Source: Streptomyces leeuwenhoekii
Lineage (GTDB): Bacteria > Actinomycetota > Actinomycetes > Streptomycetales > Streptomycetaceae
Direction: 5' to 3'
Length of the DNA stretch: 64,000 bases
Assembly (NCBI RefSeq): GCF_001013905.1
Contig: NZ_LN831790.1
Location: forward strand, 1,674,001-1,738,000
This document shows positions 56,579 through 64,000 of the stretch, one piece after another (position 1 is the stretch's first letter; each line of letters opens with the position of its first letter). The position numbers and the translations under genes are program-made. The notes beneath the pieces are model-generated. The model did not search any database. It saw only the letters and a list, made by a program, of their open reading frames with translations, and had not been told where the DNA came from.

Positions 56579-59515
56579 ATGCCGACCGCCGCCCCCCAGA
56601 CCACCGACGAGCTGTACCAGGCGCTCCAGGAGAACGACCGGCGCCCCTACGGTCGCACCCGCACCGTCACCGCGGAGGAACTCGTCGACGCGGCCGAGCA
56701 GTTCGCGGACCCCGTGGCGCTGATCCATGCGCTCCTCGAACTCCAGGAGGCGTACACCTACGGCTCCGAACCCCGGAAGTCGCCCGTCGTCTTCGCCCGT
56801 CTGCTCACTCTCTTCGACGAGCAGCCCGACGTCTTCGACGAGCGTCTGCGCCACATGCTGTTCTGGCGGTTCAAGTGGGTGGCCAACGCCCTGCGCGCGC
56901 TGCCCGAGATACCGCTGGCCAGCCTGCGCCAGTGGCTGACGGAGATGCGCGACCGGTACGAGAAGGCCGGCCTCGGCCTCCAGCCCTGCTACGGACAGGC
57001 GTACCTGCTCGCCGCCCACGTCGGCGAGGACACCACCCTCGCCTACGAGCTGTGGGCGGGCCGCGCCCGCACCCGGCTCAGCGACTGCGAGGCGTGCGAG
57101 ATCTGCGAGCGCGCCCTGTACCACCTCGCGGCGGGCGACGACGAGCGGGCCCTGCGCGTGTGGGAGCCCGTCCTGGCCGGGAAGGAGTCCTGCCAGGAGG
57201 AGCCGGCCCGCTCCGTCTCCCACGCGCTGCTGCCCCTGCTGCGCACCGGCCGCACCGACCGGGCCCGCGAACTGCACCTGGCCGGCTACCGCGGCTGCCG
57301 CCGCAATCCCTCGATGTCCGGGGAGGTCGGCCGGCACCTGGAGTTCTGCGCGCTGACCGGCAACGAGGCCCGCGGCCTGGAACTGCTCGCCGAGAACCGG
57401 AGCCTGTTCGACGAGGTCCACTCGCCGCTGGACCTGCTCGACTTCCTCACCGGCGTGGAGGTCCTCCTCCAGCGCGTCGAGTCCCTCGGCCACGGCGACC
57501 TGCCCGCCGCCGGTTACGCCGGCCGCACCTGGACGGTGGCCGGCCTGCGCGCCGAGGTGCGGGGCCGCGCCGACGACCTCGCCGCCCGCTTCGACGCCCG
57601 CAACGGCACCACGGCCCACACCGACCGCCGCAGAGCCCGTCTCGACCGGGCCCCGCTCCTGGACGCGCTGGAACTGACACTGCGCCCCCGCACCCTCGAC
57701 GACGTGACGCCGGCCGTCCCCGTCGCCGCGCCCGCCGCCCGTACCGCCCCGGACGTGTCCGAGCCGCTTCCCGAACTCATCCTCCGGGCACGCGCGCTGG
57801 ACGAGCAGGGGCATCCGGACGCACAGGCGTGCTGGGCCCGGCTGCGCTCGCTCGTCACCGCCCGCGACTACACCCACCCCGAGGACCCGGCCGTGGGCCC
57901 GCTCGTGCGACTGCGCGCGGACCTGTTGGCCGAGGAGGCGGGCCGGGCCGGTGAGCAGGACGAGTTCGCCGTCGCCGCCGGCCTCTACGAGGAGGCCGCG
58001 GGTCTGTACGACGACGCCGGGGAGCCGGCGCACGCGGTCCTCGCCCGCGCCTGCGCCCTGCTCGCCGCCGCCGAGGCGCCCACGCAGGACACCGGCGGAC
58101 CCGAGGCCAGGGTCGCCGCGCTGACCGCCGCCCACGCGTCCCTGGTCCGCCTGCACGAGGAGGCGCCCGGCCTCACTCCGTACCAGGAGGCCCGCCTGCT
58201 GCGGCTGCGGGCGACCGCGCTCGGCCTGCGCCTGCAGACGTCGGGGAGCGAGGAGCACGTCGCGCCCGTCCTCGCCGAGGTGGACCTGCTGCACGCCTTC
58301 GCCACCCGGCACGACATCGGCGGGCAGATCTCCGGCGCCCGGCTGCTGCGGGCCAGCACGTACGCCCTCTCCGGCGACCTGTCCGCCGCGGTCACCGAGG
58401 TCGACGCCCTCCTCGACCGGCTGAAGGCGCACGGCCCCGCCTGGCACCTGCCCCGCACGCTCGGACTGCGCGGCCGGCTCCACCTCGGCCTCCAGGACAC
58501 GCAGGCCGCGTACGCGGACCTGACCGAAGGCCTGCGGCTGGCCGCCGGCTGGCCCGCCGACGCGGTCGGCACCGCCCGCCTCCACGGTGACCTGGCCGAG
58601 GCCTGCATGCACCTGGGCCGCCCCGAGGAGGCACTGCGGCACCTGACCCGCTGCGCGGAGCTGGACCTGCGCCACGGCAACCGGACGGACGCGTTCTGCG
58701 CCTACGGCAACGCGGCCCAGCTCAGCCTGGACCTGGGCCGCGTCGAGGACTGCATCGCGCTGCTCGACTCCCTGCTGGCCGAACCGGACGTCGCCGCCGC
58801 GGAACTGGACGACCGGCTCGTCGCCCAGTTGCGCCTGACCCGCGCCCGAGCGCTGCACGCGGGAGATGACCTCAAGGCCGCCACGGTGGAGTTCGCCGCC
58901 CTCGCGGCCGAGTCGGCCGGCTGGGACGACGACCCGGGAAGTCACGCCATGATCGCTGCGGAGACCGCCGTACTCCTCGGCGAGTCCGGCGAGTTCGGCC
59001 GGGCCCGCGAGGCGGCGGACCAGGCACTCGCCGCTCATGCCCGGGCCCCGCGCTACGAGCAGCTCAGCGGCTGCCTGCGGGAACTCGCGCGCCTCCAGGC
59101 CCAGCAGCAGGGCCCGGCCGGCCTGCCCGGCGCCCTCGCCTTCCTCGCCGACGCCGGCCGGGTCGCCGACGAGGCCCACGAGGCCGGGTACCAGACCCAC
59201 GGCCGCTCCCTGGAGACCGCCCTGGCCTACGAACACGGGCGGGTCAACGCCTACGCCGGTGCGTACGAGGACGCCCTGGCCGCCCTCGAGAAGGCGCTCG
59301 CCCTGCTCGGCGAGCCGGGACCGGAGCGGGGCCGCGCCGAGGAGTGGGCCGAGTGCGTCCGTCTCGCCGGTGCCGTGGAGGGCATCTACCTGGAGCGCCC
59401 CGTGCCCGCCCTGGCCCGCCTCGACGCGGCGGTCGCCCGCCTCACCGCCCTGGGCCACCCGGAGGAGACCGAGCCGCTGACCTCGTTGGCGGCCCGGCTC
59501 CGCGACGGGGACTGA
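56579..59515 (+). CDS. Large TPR-type helical repeat protein
   Basis: A 978-residue protein made of alpha-helical repeats, alanine- and leucine-rich, with TPR-like units most evident in the C-terminal half (ALRHLTRCAELDLRHGN, EDALAALEKALALLGEPG). The N-terminal 330 residues form a separate part that includes a CEACEIC cluster (about residue 173), unusual in a soluble protein of this kind. No enzyme motif. It follows the HSP90 gene by 2 bp, so it is probably made in fixed proportion and may be its partner; in eukaryotes TPR proteins are the main HSP90 co-chaperones. A hairpin ends the unit. Confidence 0.78.
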   Translation: MPTAAPQTTDELYQALQENDRRPYGRTRTVTAEELVDAAEQFADPVALIHALLELQEAYTYGSEPRKSPVVFARLLTLFDEQPDVFDERLRHMLFWRFKWVANALRALPEIPLASLRQWLTEMRDRYEKAGLGLQPCYGQAYLLAAHVGEDTTLAYELWAGRARTRLSDCEACEICERALYHLAAGDDERALRVWEPVLAGKESCQEEPARSVSHALLPLLRTGRTDRARELHLAGYRGCRRNPSMSGEVGRHLEFCALTGNEARGLELLAENRSLFDEVHSPLDLLDFLTGVEVLLQRVESLGHGDLPAAGYAGRTWTVAGLRAEVRGRADDLAARFDARNGTTAHTDRRRARLDRAPLLDALELTLRPRTLDDVTPAVPVAAPAARTAPDVSEPLPELILRARALDEQGHPDAQACWARLRSLVTARDYTHPEDPAVGPLVRLRADLLAEEAGRAGEQDEFAVAAGLYEEAAGLYDDAGEPAHAVLARACALLAAAEAPTQDTGGPEARVAALTAAHASLVRLHEEAPGLTPYQEARLLRLRATALGLRLQTSGSEEHVAPVLAEVDLLHAFATRHDIGGQISGARLLRASTYALSGDLSAAVTEVDALLDRLKAHGPAWHLPRTLGLRGRLHLGLQDTQAAYADLTEGLRLAAGWPADAVGTARLHGDLAEACMHLGRPEEALRHLTRCAELDLRHGNRTDAFCAYGNAAQLSLDLGRVEDCIALLDSLLAEPDVAAAELDDRLVAQLRLTRARALHAGDDLKAATVEFAALAAESAGWDDDPGSHAMIAAETAVLLGESGEFGRAREAADQALAAHARAPRYEQLSGCLRELARLQAQQQGPAGLPGALAFLADAGRVADEAHEAGYQTHGRSLETALAYEHGRVNAYAGAYEDALAALEKALALLGEPGPERGRAEEWAECVRLAGAVEGIYLERPVPALARLDAAVARLTALGHPEETEPLTSLAARLRDGD

Positions 59516-59527
59516 CGCGGTCGGCGC

Positions 59528-59557
59528 GGTGCCGGGGCGACGCCCCGCCCCGGCACC
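59528..59557 (+). terminator. Terminator of the HSP90-TPR operon
   Basis: GGTGCCGGGGCG (59528-59539) pairs perfectly with CGCCCCGGCACC (59546-59557) across a 6-nt loop, 12 bp after the stop codon. Confidence 0.75.
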
Positions 59558-59664
59558 GGTGCCCCGTGTTCGCAGGCCGCCGCTCCGGCCGGCGCGGTCG
59601 GCCGGACGACGCAGCCGGAGCGGCCCGCGCGGCCGCCGCGCCGCCCAGACCCGCCAGGGAGATC

Positions 59665-59680
59665 TCGAACGTATGTGTGT
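59665..59680 (+). promoter_or_regulatory. Weak LexA-like half-site upstream of the phospholipase D gene
   Basis: TCGAACGTATGTGTGT resembles the left half of an actinobacterial SOS box (TCGAAC-N4-GTTCGA), but the right half does not match. It lies 66 bp before the next start codon. Confidence 0.25.
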
Positions 59681-59745
59681 ACAGTCGGCTCGCCTCGGCG
59701 GTGCCGGACGCGCGGGGCGCCCGTTTCGACCGGCGAGGAGAAGCC

Positions 59746-60963
59746 GTGCCCAGCACCCGGAGAGAGCCGGAAGGGACCGATGTGGCCGCCGCACCGTCCT
59801 TGCCCCCGGCGGAGCACAAGCAGCGGATGCGGCGTCGTCTGGAGCGCCTTATCGGCATCGCCGCCACGGAAGGCAACGCCCTGCTGCCGCTGCGCAACGG
59901 GGACGAGATATTCGCGGCGATGCTGCAGAGCATCCGCACGGCCCGGCGCACCGTGGACATGATGACGTTCGTGTACTGGCGCGGCGACATCGCCCGCCAG
60001 TTCGCCGAGGCGCTGGCGGACCGGGCCCGCGACGGTGTGCGGGTGCGACTGCTGCTGGACGGCTTCGGCAGTCGGCAGATCGAACAGGACCTGCTCGACC
60101 TGCTGGACCGGGCCGGAGTCGAGGTGGCGTGGTTCCGCAAGCCGCTGTACCTCACCCCGTTCAAGCAGAATCACCGCTGCCATCGCAAGGTGCTGGTCGT
60201 GGACGAGGAGACGGCGTTCACCGGCGGAGTGGGCATCGCCGAGGAGTGGTGCGGAGACGCCCGTGACGAACACGAATGGCGTGACACCCACGTTCGGGTA
60301 CGCGGGCCCGCGGTGGACGGCCTCGCCGCCGCCTTCGCGCAGAACTGGGCCGAATGCCACGACACCCTCTTCGACACACGCGACCGCTTCACCGACCACA
60401 CGCCGGAAGGTGACGCCGTGGTCCAGGTCGTCCGCGGCTCGGCCAGCCTGGGCTGGCAGGACATGCAGACCCTGCTGCGGGTCATGATCGAATGCGCTCG
60501 GGACCGTTTCCGGCTGGCCACGGCCTACTTCGCCCCCGACGCCTACTTCATCGACCTGCTGTGCGCCGCCGCCCGGCGCGGCGTCGAGGTGGAGATCCTG
60601 CTGCCCGGCCCGCACACCGACAAGCGCGTCTGCCGACTGGCCGGCCAGCACTACTACCAGGACCTGCTCGACTGCGGGGTGCGGATCTTCGAGTACCAGC
60701 CGACGATGATGCACGCCAAGGTCATCACCGTCGACCGGGTCGCCGCCCTGGTCGGCTCCACCAACTTCAACCGCCGTTCCCTCGACCACGACGAAGAAGT
60801 CATGCTCGCCGTCCTGGACGAGGACTTCGCCGCCGTCCTCGACCGGCACTTCGACGAGGACATCCAGGTCAGCCGGCGGATCGAGAGGGGCCGCTGGACA
60901 CGCCGCTCCGCCCTGCGGCGACTGCGGGAGGCGGCCGTCGTACCCATCCGCCGCTTCCTGTGA
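59746..60963 (+). CDS. Phospholipase D / cardiolipin synthase family protein
   Basis: A 405-residue PLD-superfamily protein with both HKD motifs: HRKVLVVD followed by EETAFTGG (about 144-160) and HAKVITVDRVAALVGSTN (about 323-340). Two motifs in one chain form a full active site. Cytoplasmic or peripheral; the membrane helices of E. coli ClsA are missing, so it resembles ClsB-type enzymes or nuclease-like PLD proteins. The GTG at 59746 has GAGGAG 6 nt upstream. It may synthesise cardiolipin or transfer phosphatidyl groups. It converges with the BrkB gene across 43 bp. Confidence 0.87.
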   Translation: MPSTRREPEGTDVAAAPSLPPAEHKQRMRRRLERLIGIAATEGNALLPLRNGDEIFAAMLQSIRTARRTVDMMTFVYWRGDIARQFAEALADRARDGVRVRLLLDGFGSRQIEQDLLDLLDRAGVEVAWFRKPLYLTPFKQNHRCHRKVLVVDEETAFTGGVGIAEEWCGDARDEHEWRDTHVRVRGPAVDGLAAAFAQNWAECHDTLFDTRDRFTDHTPEGDAVVQVVRGSASLGWQDMQTLLRVMIECARDRFRLATAYFAPDAYFIDLLCAAARRGVEVEILLPGPHTDKRVCRLAGQHYYQDLLDCGVRIFEYQPTMMHAKVITVDRVAALVGSTNFNRRSLDHDEEVMLAVLDEDFAAVLDRHFDEDIQVSRRIERGRWTRRSALRRLREAAVVPIRRFL

Positions 60964-61006
60964 CGGGCGTACGGCGCCGGGGCGTGGTGGACGCGGTGCG
61001 GCGGGG

Positions 61007-61972
61007 TCAGGCTCCCGGGCCGGGGTCCGGGCGCACCGCCGACTCGATGCCGGCGCGGGCCGCCTCGAGCTGGGCGGCGAAGGCCATCCCGAGGAAGAGC
61101 GCGACGGCGGTGAGATTGGCCCACAGCAGCAGGGCGATGAAGGCGGTGAGCGGCCCGTACAGGGCGCCGAAGGCGCCGCTCCCCTCGACGTAGAGCGCGA
61201 GCAGCCAGGTGGCCGCGACCCAGAGCAGCAGATGGATCGCCGAACCGAAGGCCAGCCAGGTGTAACCGGGCTGCACGCGACGCGGCGACCAGCGGAAGAT
61301 CACGGCGGAGGCCACCCAGGCGAGCACCAGTCCCACCGGCACGTCGAGCGCGGCCCACCACGGCTGCCCGCCACCCTCCCGCCCGGTGACCTGTGCCACC
61401 GCCCCGCCCACGGCGTCGCCGGCGACGAGGGCGACGAAGCCCAGCACCAGGGGCAGCCCGGCCGCGAGGGCGAGAACCAGCGCCCGCGCGTACTTGCGCG
61501 GGAACGGCCGGTCGCGCTCGATGCCGTAGATGCGGTTGGCGCCGCGCTCGATCTGCCCCATGGCCGAAGCGAGGTTCAGCAGGGCGAAGCCCAGTCCGAG
61601 CCAGAGGGCGAGGGTGCTCCAGATGTCGCCGTGGGCGCTGCGCCGGGTCCCGTCGAAGGCGTCGCTGATGACGTCGGCGCTGGCTCCGGGCACGATCCGG
61701 CCGAGGGTGAGCTCGATGAGGCGGCCCAGTCCCTCGGTGTGCACCGAGGTGGCCAGACCGACGAGCGCGACCGTGCACGGCACCAGGCCGACCACCACCT
61801 GGAAGGCGAGGGCCCGCGCGTTGGTGAAGCCGTCGGCGTAACGGAACCGCGCGAAGGAGTCGGTCAGCAGCCGCAGCCCTCCGTAGTGCCGCAGGGCCGT
61901 GAACGCCTCGTCTCCGGAGAGTTCCTCCCCGATCATGTCCCGGGTCTGCGGAACGTGGACGGCGGTACCCAT
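61007..61972 (-). CDS. YihY/BrkB-family membrane protein
   Basis: A 321-residue integral membrane protein with about six hydrophobic helices, matching the YihY/BrkB family in length and in the segments ARALAFQVVVGLVPC and GIERDRPFPRKYARAL. Members were once thought to be RNase BN; their real role is unsettled. The ATG at 61972 has AAGGAG 7 nt upstream, which decides against the longer frame beginning at 62170. No partner genes. Confidence 0.88.
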   Translation of the reverse strand: MGTAVHVPQTRDMIGEELSGDEAFTALRHYGGLRLLTDSFARFRYADGFTNARALAFQVVVGLVPCTVALVGLATSVHTEGLGRLIELTLGRIVPGASADVISDAFDGTRRSAHGDIWSTLALWLGLGFALLNLASAMGQIERGANRIYGIERDRPFPRKYARALVLALAAGLPLVLGFVALVAGDAVGGAVAQVTGREGGGQPWWAALDVPVGLVLAWVASAVIFRWSPRRVQPGYTWLAFGSAIHLLLWVAATWLLALYVEGSGAFGALYGPLTAFIALLLWANLTAVALFLGMAFAAQLEAARAGIESAVRPDPGPGA

Positions 61973-62169
61973 GGTCTGGCTCCTTGTCGCGCGGCGGCTC
62001 CGCTGTTGCGGATTCCCCGGCATGCGCGCCTTGACCCTCGAGCCGGCCGAAGCTCGACGAGGACGAGGTGGCGCCGCTTCCGCCCGCGCGGAGCGCCGGG
62101 ATCTGTGGTCCGCGGCCGGGTCAGTGGCGATCCGGTGTGAACGTGAAGACCACCGCCCCCGGCGGAGCA

Positions 62170-62217
62170 CTCCCCCGGCGTGGCCCTCCCCCGGCGGGGT
62201 CCTCCCCCGGCGGGGTC
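62170..62217. repeat. Three 16-bp tandem units in a 318-bp gene-free stretch
   Basis: CTCCCCCGGCGTGGCC (62170-62185) is followed by two identical CTCCCCCGGCGGGGTC units (62186-62201, 62202-62217). No gene is supported between 61973 and 62290. Confidence 0.75.
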
Positions 62218-62290
62218 CTCACCGCTTCTTCGCGTCCCGGCCCCGTCCCGACAGCGGCGACACCCCGACCACACTCGAGGGACATTCTTC

Positions 62291-62840
62291 ATGCGCGAAC
62301 GCGCCCTCACGGTATTCGGCACCGCCGTAGCCGCATTCCTGCTCACTACGACCACCGCTCCCGCGGACACCATCATCACCGCGGGAGAGAACAACATCGA
62401 ATGGAGGAGGAACTGCAACACCCTGTACGAGGGACCGTCACCCCGACGTATGCGATCACCGACAAGCAGAACAACGGGATGTGCGCGGGAGATGCCCGGC
62501 TCCGCGTTTCCACCTACAGCGTTACACCCACAGCGGGTGGACCGAACGCAGACGAGAAGCAGTGCTGAACCTGCCACTCATTCATTCGTTCACCCATCCA
62601 CTCTTTCAGGGGGAATGCCAGGACGCTCACCGCCACCTGCAAGCGCGCCAGCGGAATCGCTGCCGCCTCGCTCGTCGAGGAAGCCCAGTGCCTGCTCCAG
62701 CACTACGGCTCCACCCCGGGCACCGTCGACGGCCTCTTCCCTCCACGTCCCAGGCCACCGCGAAGAGGGCCAGGCAGAACGCCAGCGACGCAAATTCTGA
62801 AAAGCCCTCGAATGATCAGGGGCCGTGCGGCACCTGAAAA
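62291..62840 (+). pseudogene. Frameshifted secreted protein with peptidoglycan-binding-like end
   Basis: An ATG at 62291 opens a good signal peptide (MRERALTVFGTAVAAFLLTT) and a short mature part (NTLYEG). The frame then breaks; coding sequence goes on in a second frame (TVTPTYAITDKQNNGMCAGD) and again in others. Around 62640-62740 comes SLVEEAQCLLQHYG followed by STPGTVDGLF, the core of a PG_binding_1-type domain, again shifted right after GLF. Several independent frame breaks mean either a decayed gene or poor sequence here. The original protein was a small secreted cysteine-containing one. Confidence 0.65.
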
Positions 62841-63104
62841 CCTGACGGAACGACGATATGACTGCTTGGGGCCTCTGTTACCCAAGGGCAGGAAGTTGGA
62901 GCGCCCACCGATATGGCCGCGACGGTAGCTGATCAACGGAATCCGGTGACGCACGGAATAGTCCCCCAGGCGTCCTCAACCTCCGCACCGAAAGGCCAAG
63001 GAACCCTCACCCGAATCTGTTACTGTCCCTTTCCGACCGGCGAAGAGCCGTAAATCGAGGGCTGCTTCGCGACGACGTGTAAGTCTCCATCCGTGGGAGG
63101 CGCC

Positions 63105-64000
63105 ATGAACAGACGCGTCACACTGCCGCTCAGTGTCTTATTACTCCTGGTCGGGGCCACGGCGCCCGCCGTCGCAGGCAACGACGACAACAACTCCGCT
63201 CCCGGGACGACGATCTACCGGGACGACACGGTCGACGTGTCCTACCGGAAACTCGCGGCGGACGATCCGCAATGGGACAAGGTGCCCCGGACGTTCCGCG
63301 ACAAGGTGCCGGCGGGCTCCTACATCGCGCAGTTGCAGATCAAGAACGTCTCCGAGGACGACATCAACGGCTGGTCGCTGTCGTTCGAGTCGCCGGACAG
63401 GATCACGGCGACCGAGTCGGCGAAGCTGGACGCCCGGCAGGGCATGCGCACGACGATCCAGAACGACCCGGCGGACAAGCTGATCGAGCCGGGCACGACC
63501 TCGACCCTCTGGTATCGCGCCCAGGACGGAAGGACGGCGGCGCACACGCCCGCGTGGGCGACCTTCGCGAAGGACGGGGCGCGGCCGGCGAAGGACACCG
63601 ACGGCGACGGACTCCCGGACGACATGGAGCAGCGCGCCAAGCTCGACCCGTCGAGCCGGGACACGGACCGTGACGGTCTGTCCGACTTCCTCGAACTCGG
63701 CACCGGCAGCAGTCCGTCGAAGGCGGACGGCGACGGTGACGGGGTCCGGGACGGCAGGGAGGACCCGGACGGCGACAAGGTGCCGAACCAGCGCGAGGTA
63801 CAGCTCCAGACCTCACTCGTGCGGGCGGACACCGACGGCGACGGACTGGCCGACGGAGAGGAGCTGGCCGGGCGCACGAGTCCGGCCAAGCCCGACACCG
63901 ACGGCGACGGCGTGGACGACGGCCAGGAGACGCGGATCGGGTCGGACCCGCGTGCCGCGGAGTCCGCCTTCGACGTGACGCGGTCCGCGAACGGCGGCGC
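63105..64000 (+). CDS. Secreted protein with DxDxDG calcium-binding repeats (partial, runs off the window)
   Basis: At least 298 residues, open to the end of the window. The start ATG at 63105 has GGGAGG 4 nt upstream. Signal peptide about 1-24 (LPLSVLLLLVGATAPAVAG). Residues about 35-160 form a beta-rich domain, with NGWSLSFESPDRI and IEPGTTSTLWYRA resembling CBM2-like folds. From about 165 come thrombospondin type 3-like calcium repeats: DTDGDGLPDDME, DTDRDGLSDFLE, DGDGDGVRDGRE, DTDGDGLADGEE and DTDGDGVDDGQE. Each gives a DxDxDGxxD loop. The protein may be a calcium-stabilised cell-surface or extracellular structural protein; the missing C-terminus would decide. Confidence 0.87.
   Translation, partial: MNRRVTLPLSVLLLLVGATAPAVAGNDDNNSAPGTTIYRDDTVDVSYRKLAADDPQWDKVPRTFRDKVPAGSYIAQLQIKNVSEDDINGWSLSFESPDRITATESAKLDARQGMRTTIQNDPADKLIEPGTTSTLWYRAQDGRTAAHTPAWATFAKDGARPAKDTDGDGLPDDMEQRAKLDPSSRDTDRDGLSDFLELGTGSSPSKADGDGDGVRDGREDPDGDKVPNQREVQLQTSLVRADTDGDGLADGEELAGRTSPAKPDTDGDGVDDGQETRIGSDPRAAESAFDVTRSANGG

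Noticed and set aside
59665..59680. SOS (LexA) control of the phospholipase D gene
   Set aside because: Only the left half-site matches; kept as a low-confidence note, not a claim.

Overview
The window is high-GC DNA with strong G/C third-position bias, GTG starts, GTGA/ATGA stop-start overlaps, Tat-type signal peptides and many secreted hydrolases. Together these point to a Streptomyces or close relative. No rRNA, tRNA, intact transposase or CRISPR array was seen.

Layout. (1) 0.3-3.2 kb: two divergent secreted GH10 xylanases share a promoter region with a perfect CGAAA-C-TTTCG palindrome and a degenerate copy. (2) 3.3-9.4 kb: a small membrane protein followed by a 30-bp tandem repeat, a lipoate-protein-ligase-like gene, a secreted protein, an F420-dependent oxidoreductase and an NmrA-like oxidoreductase. 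(3) 9.5-13.9 kb: four tandem pectate lyases (PL1); genes 2 and 3 share a nearly identical 352-bp 3' block. (4) 13.9-18.4 kb: a streptothricin acetyltransferase, then a three-gene minus-strand operon for reductive pyrimidine catabolism (carbon-nitrogen hydrolase, aminotransferase, dihydropyrimidinase). (5) 18.5-31.1 kb: a large hypothetical gene, an XRE regulator divergent from a decayed methionine aminopeptidase, a ClpC-type unfoldase, gamma-glutamyltransferase, an SGNH hydrolase, exonuclease III, an MBL-fold hydrolase and a PcaD-PcaC fusion whose expected nucleophile serine is alanine. (6) 31.2-39.3 kb: a 2,081-residue secreted RHS protein with a variable C-terminal tip, a likely immunity gene behind it and remnants on both flanks. 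(7) 39.4-53.1 kb: a GNAT gene, a secreted alpha/beta hydrolase and a ten-gene plus-strand operon. (8) 53.1-64 kb: an HSP90-family gene translationally close to a giant repeat protein, a phospholipase D/cardiolipin-synthase-like gene, a BrkB-type membrane protein, a frameshifted secreted protein, and the start of a secreted calcium-binding repeat protein cut by the window end.

The most unusual system is the 41.6-53.1 kb operon. It encodes an ATP-grasp ligase, a DUF364-type putative heavy-metal-chelation protein, a cysteine-synthase-like PLP enzyme, a dipeptide-epimerase-type enolase-superfamily enzyme, an MFS exporter, a SAM methyltransferase and a complete peptide/nickel-type ABC importer. 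Two AT-rich, odd-symmetry palindromes resembling actinobacterial Zur boxes lie at its head and before the neighbouring GNAT gene. I infer a metal-regulated, NRPS-independent small-peptide metallophore made by an ATP-grasp enzyme, exported by the MFS protein and recovered by the ABC system. The layout recalls the staphylopine Cnt locus but the biosynthetic enzymes differ. A second candidate is the RHS tip and its presumed immunity gene, neither of which I recognise.
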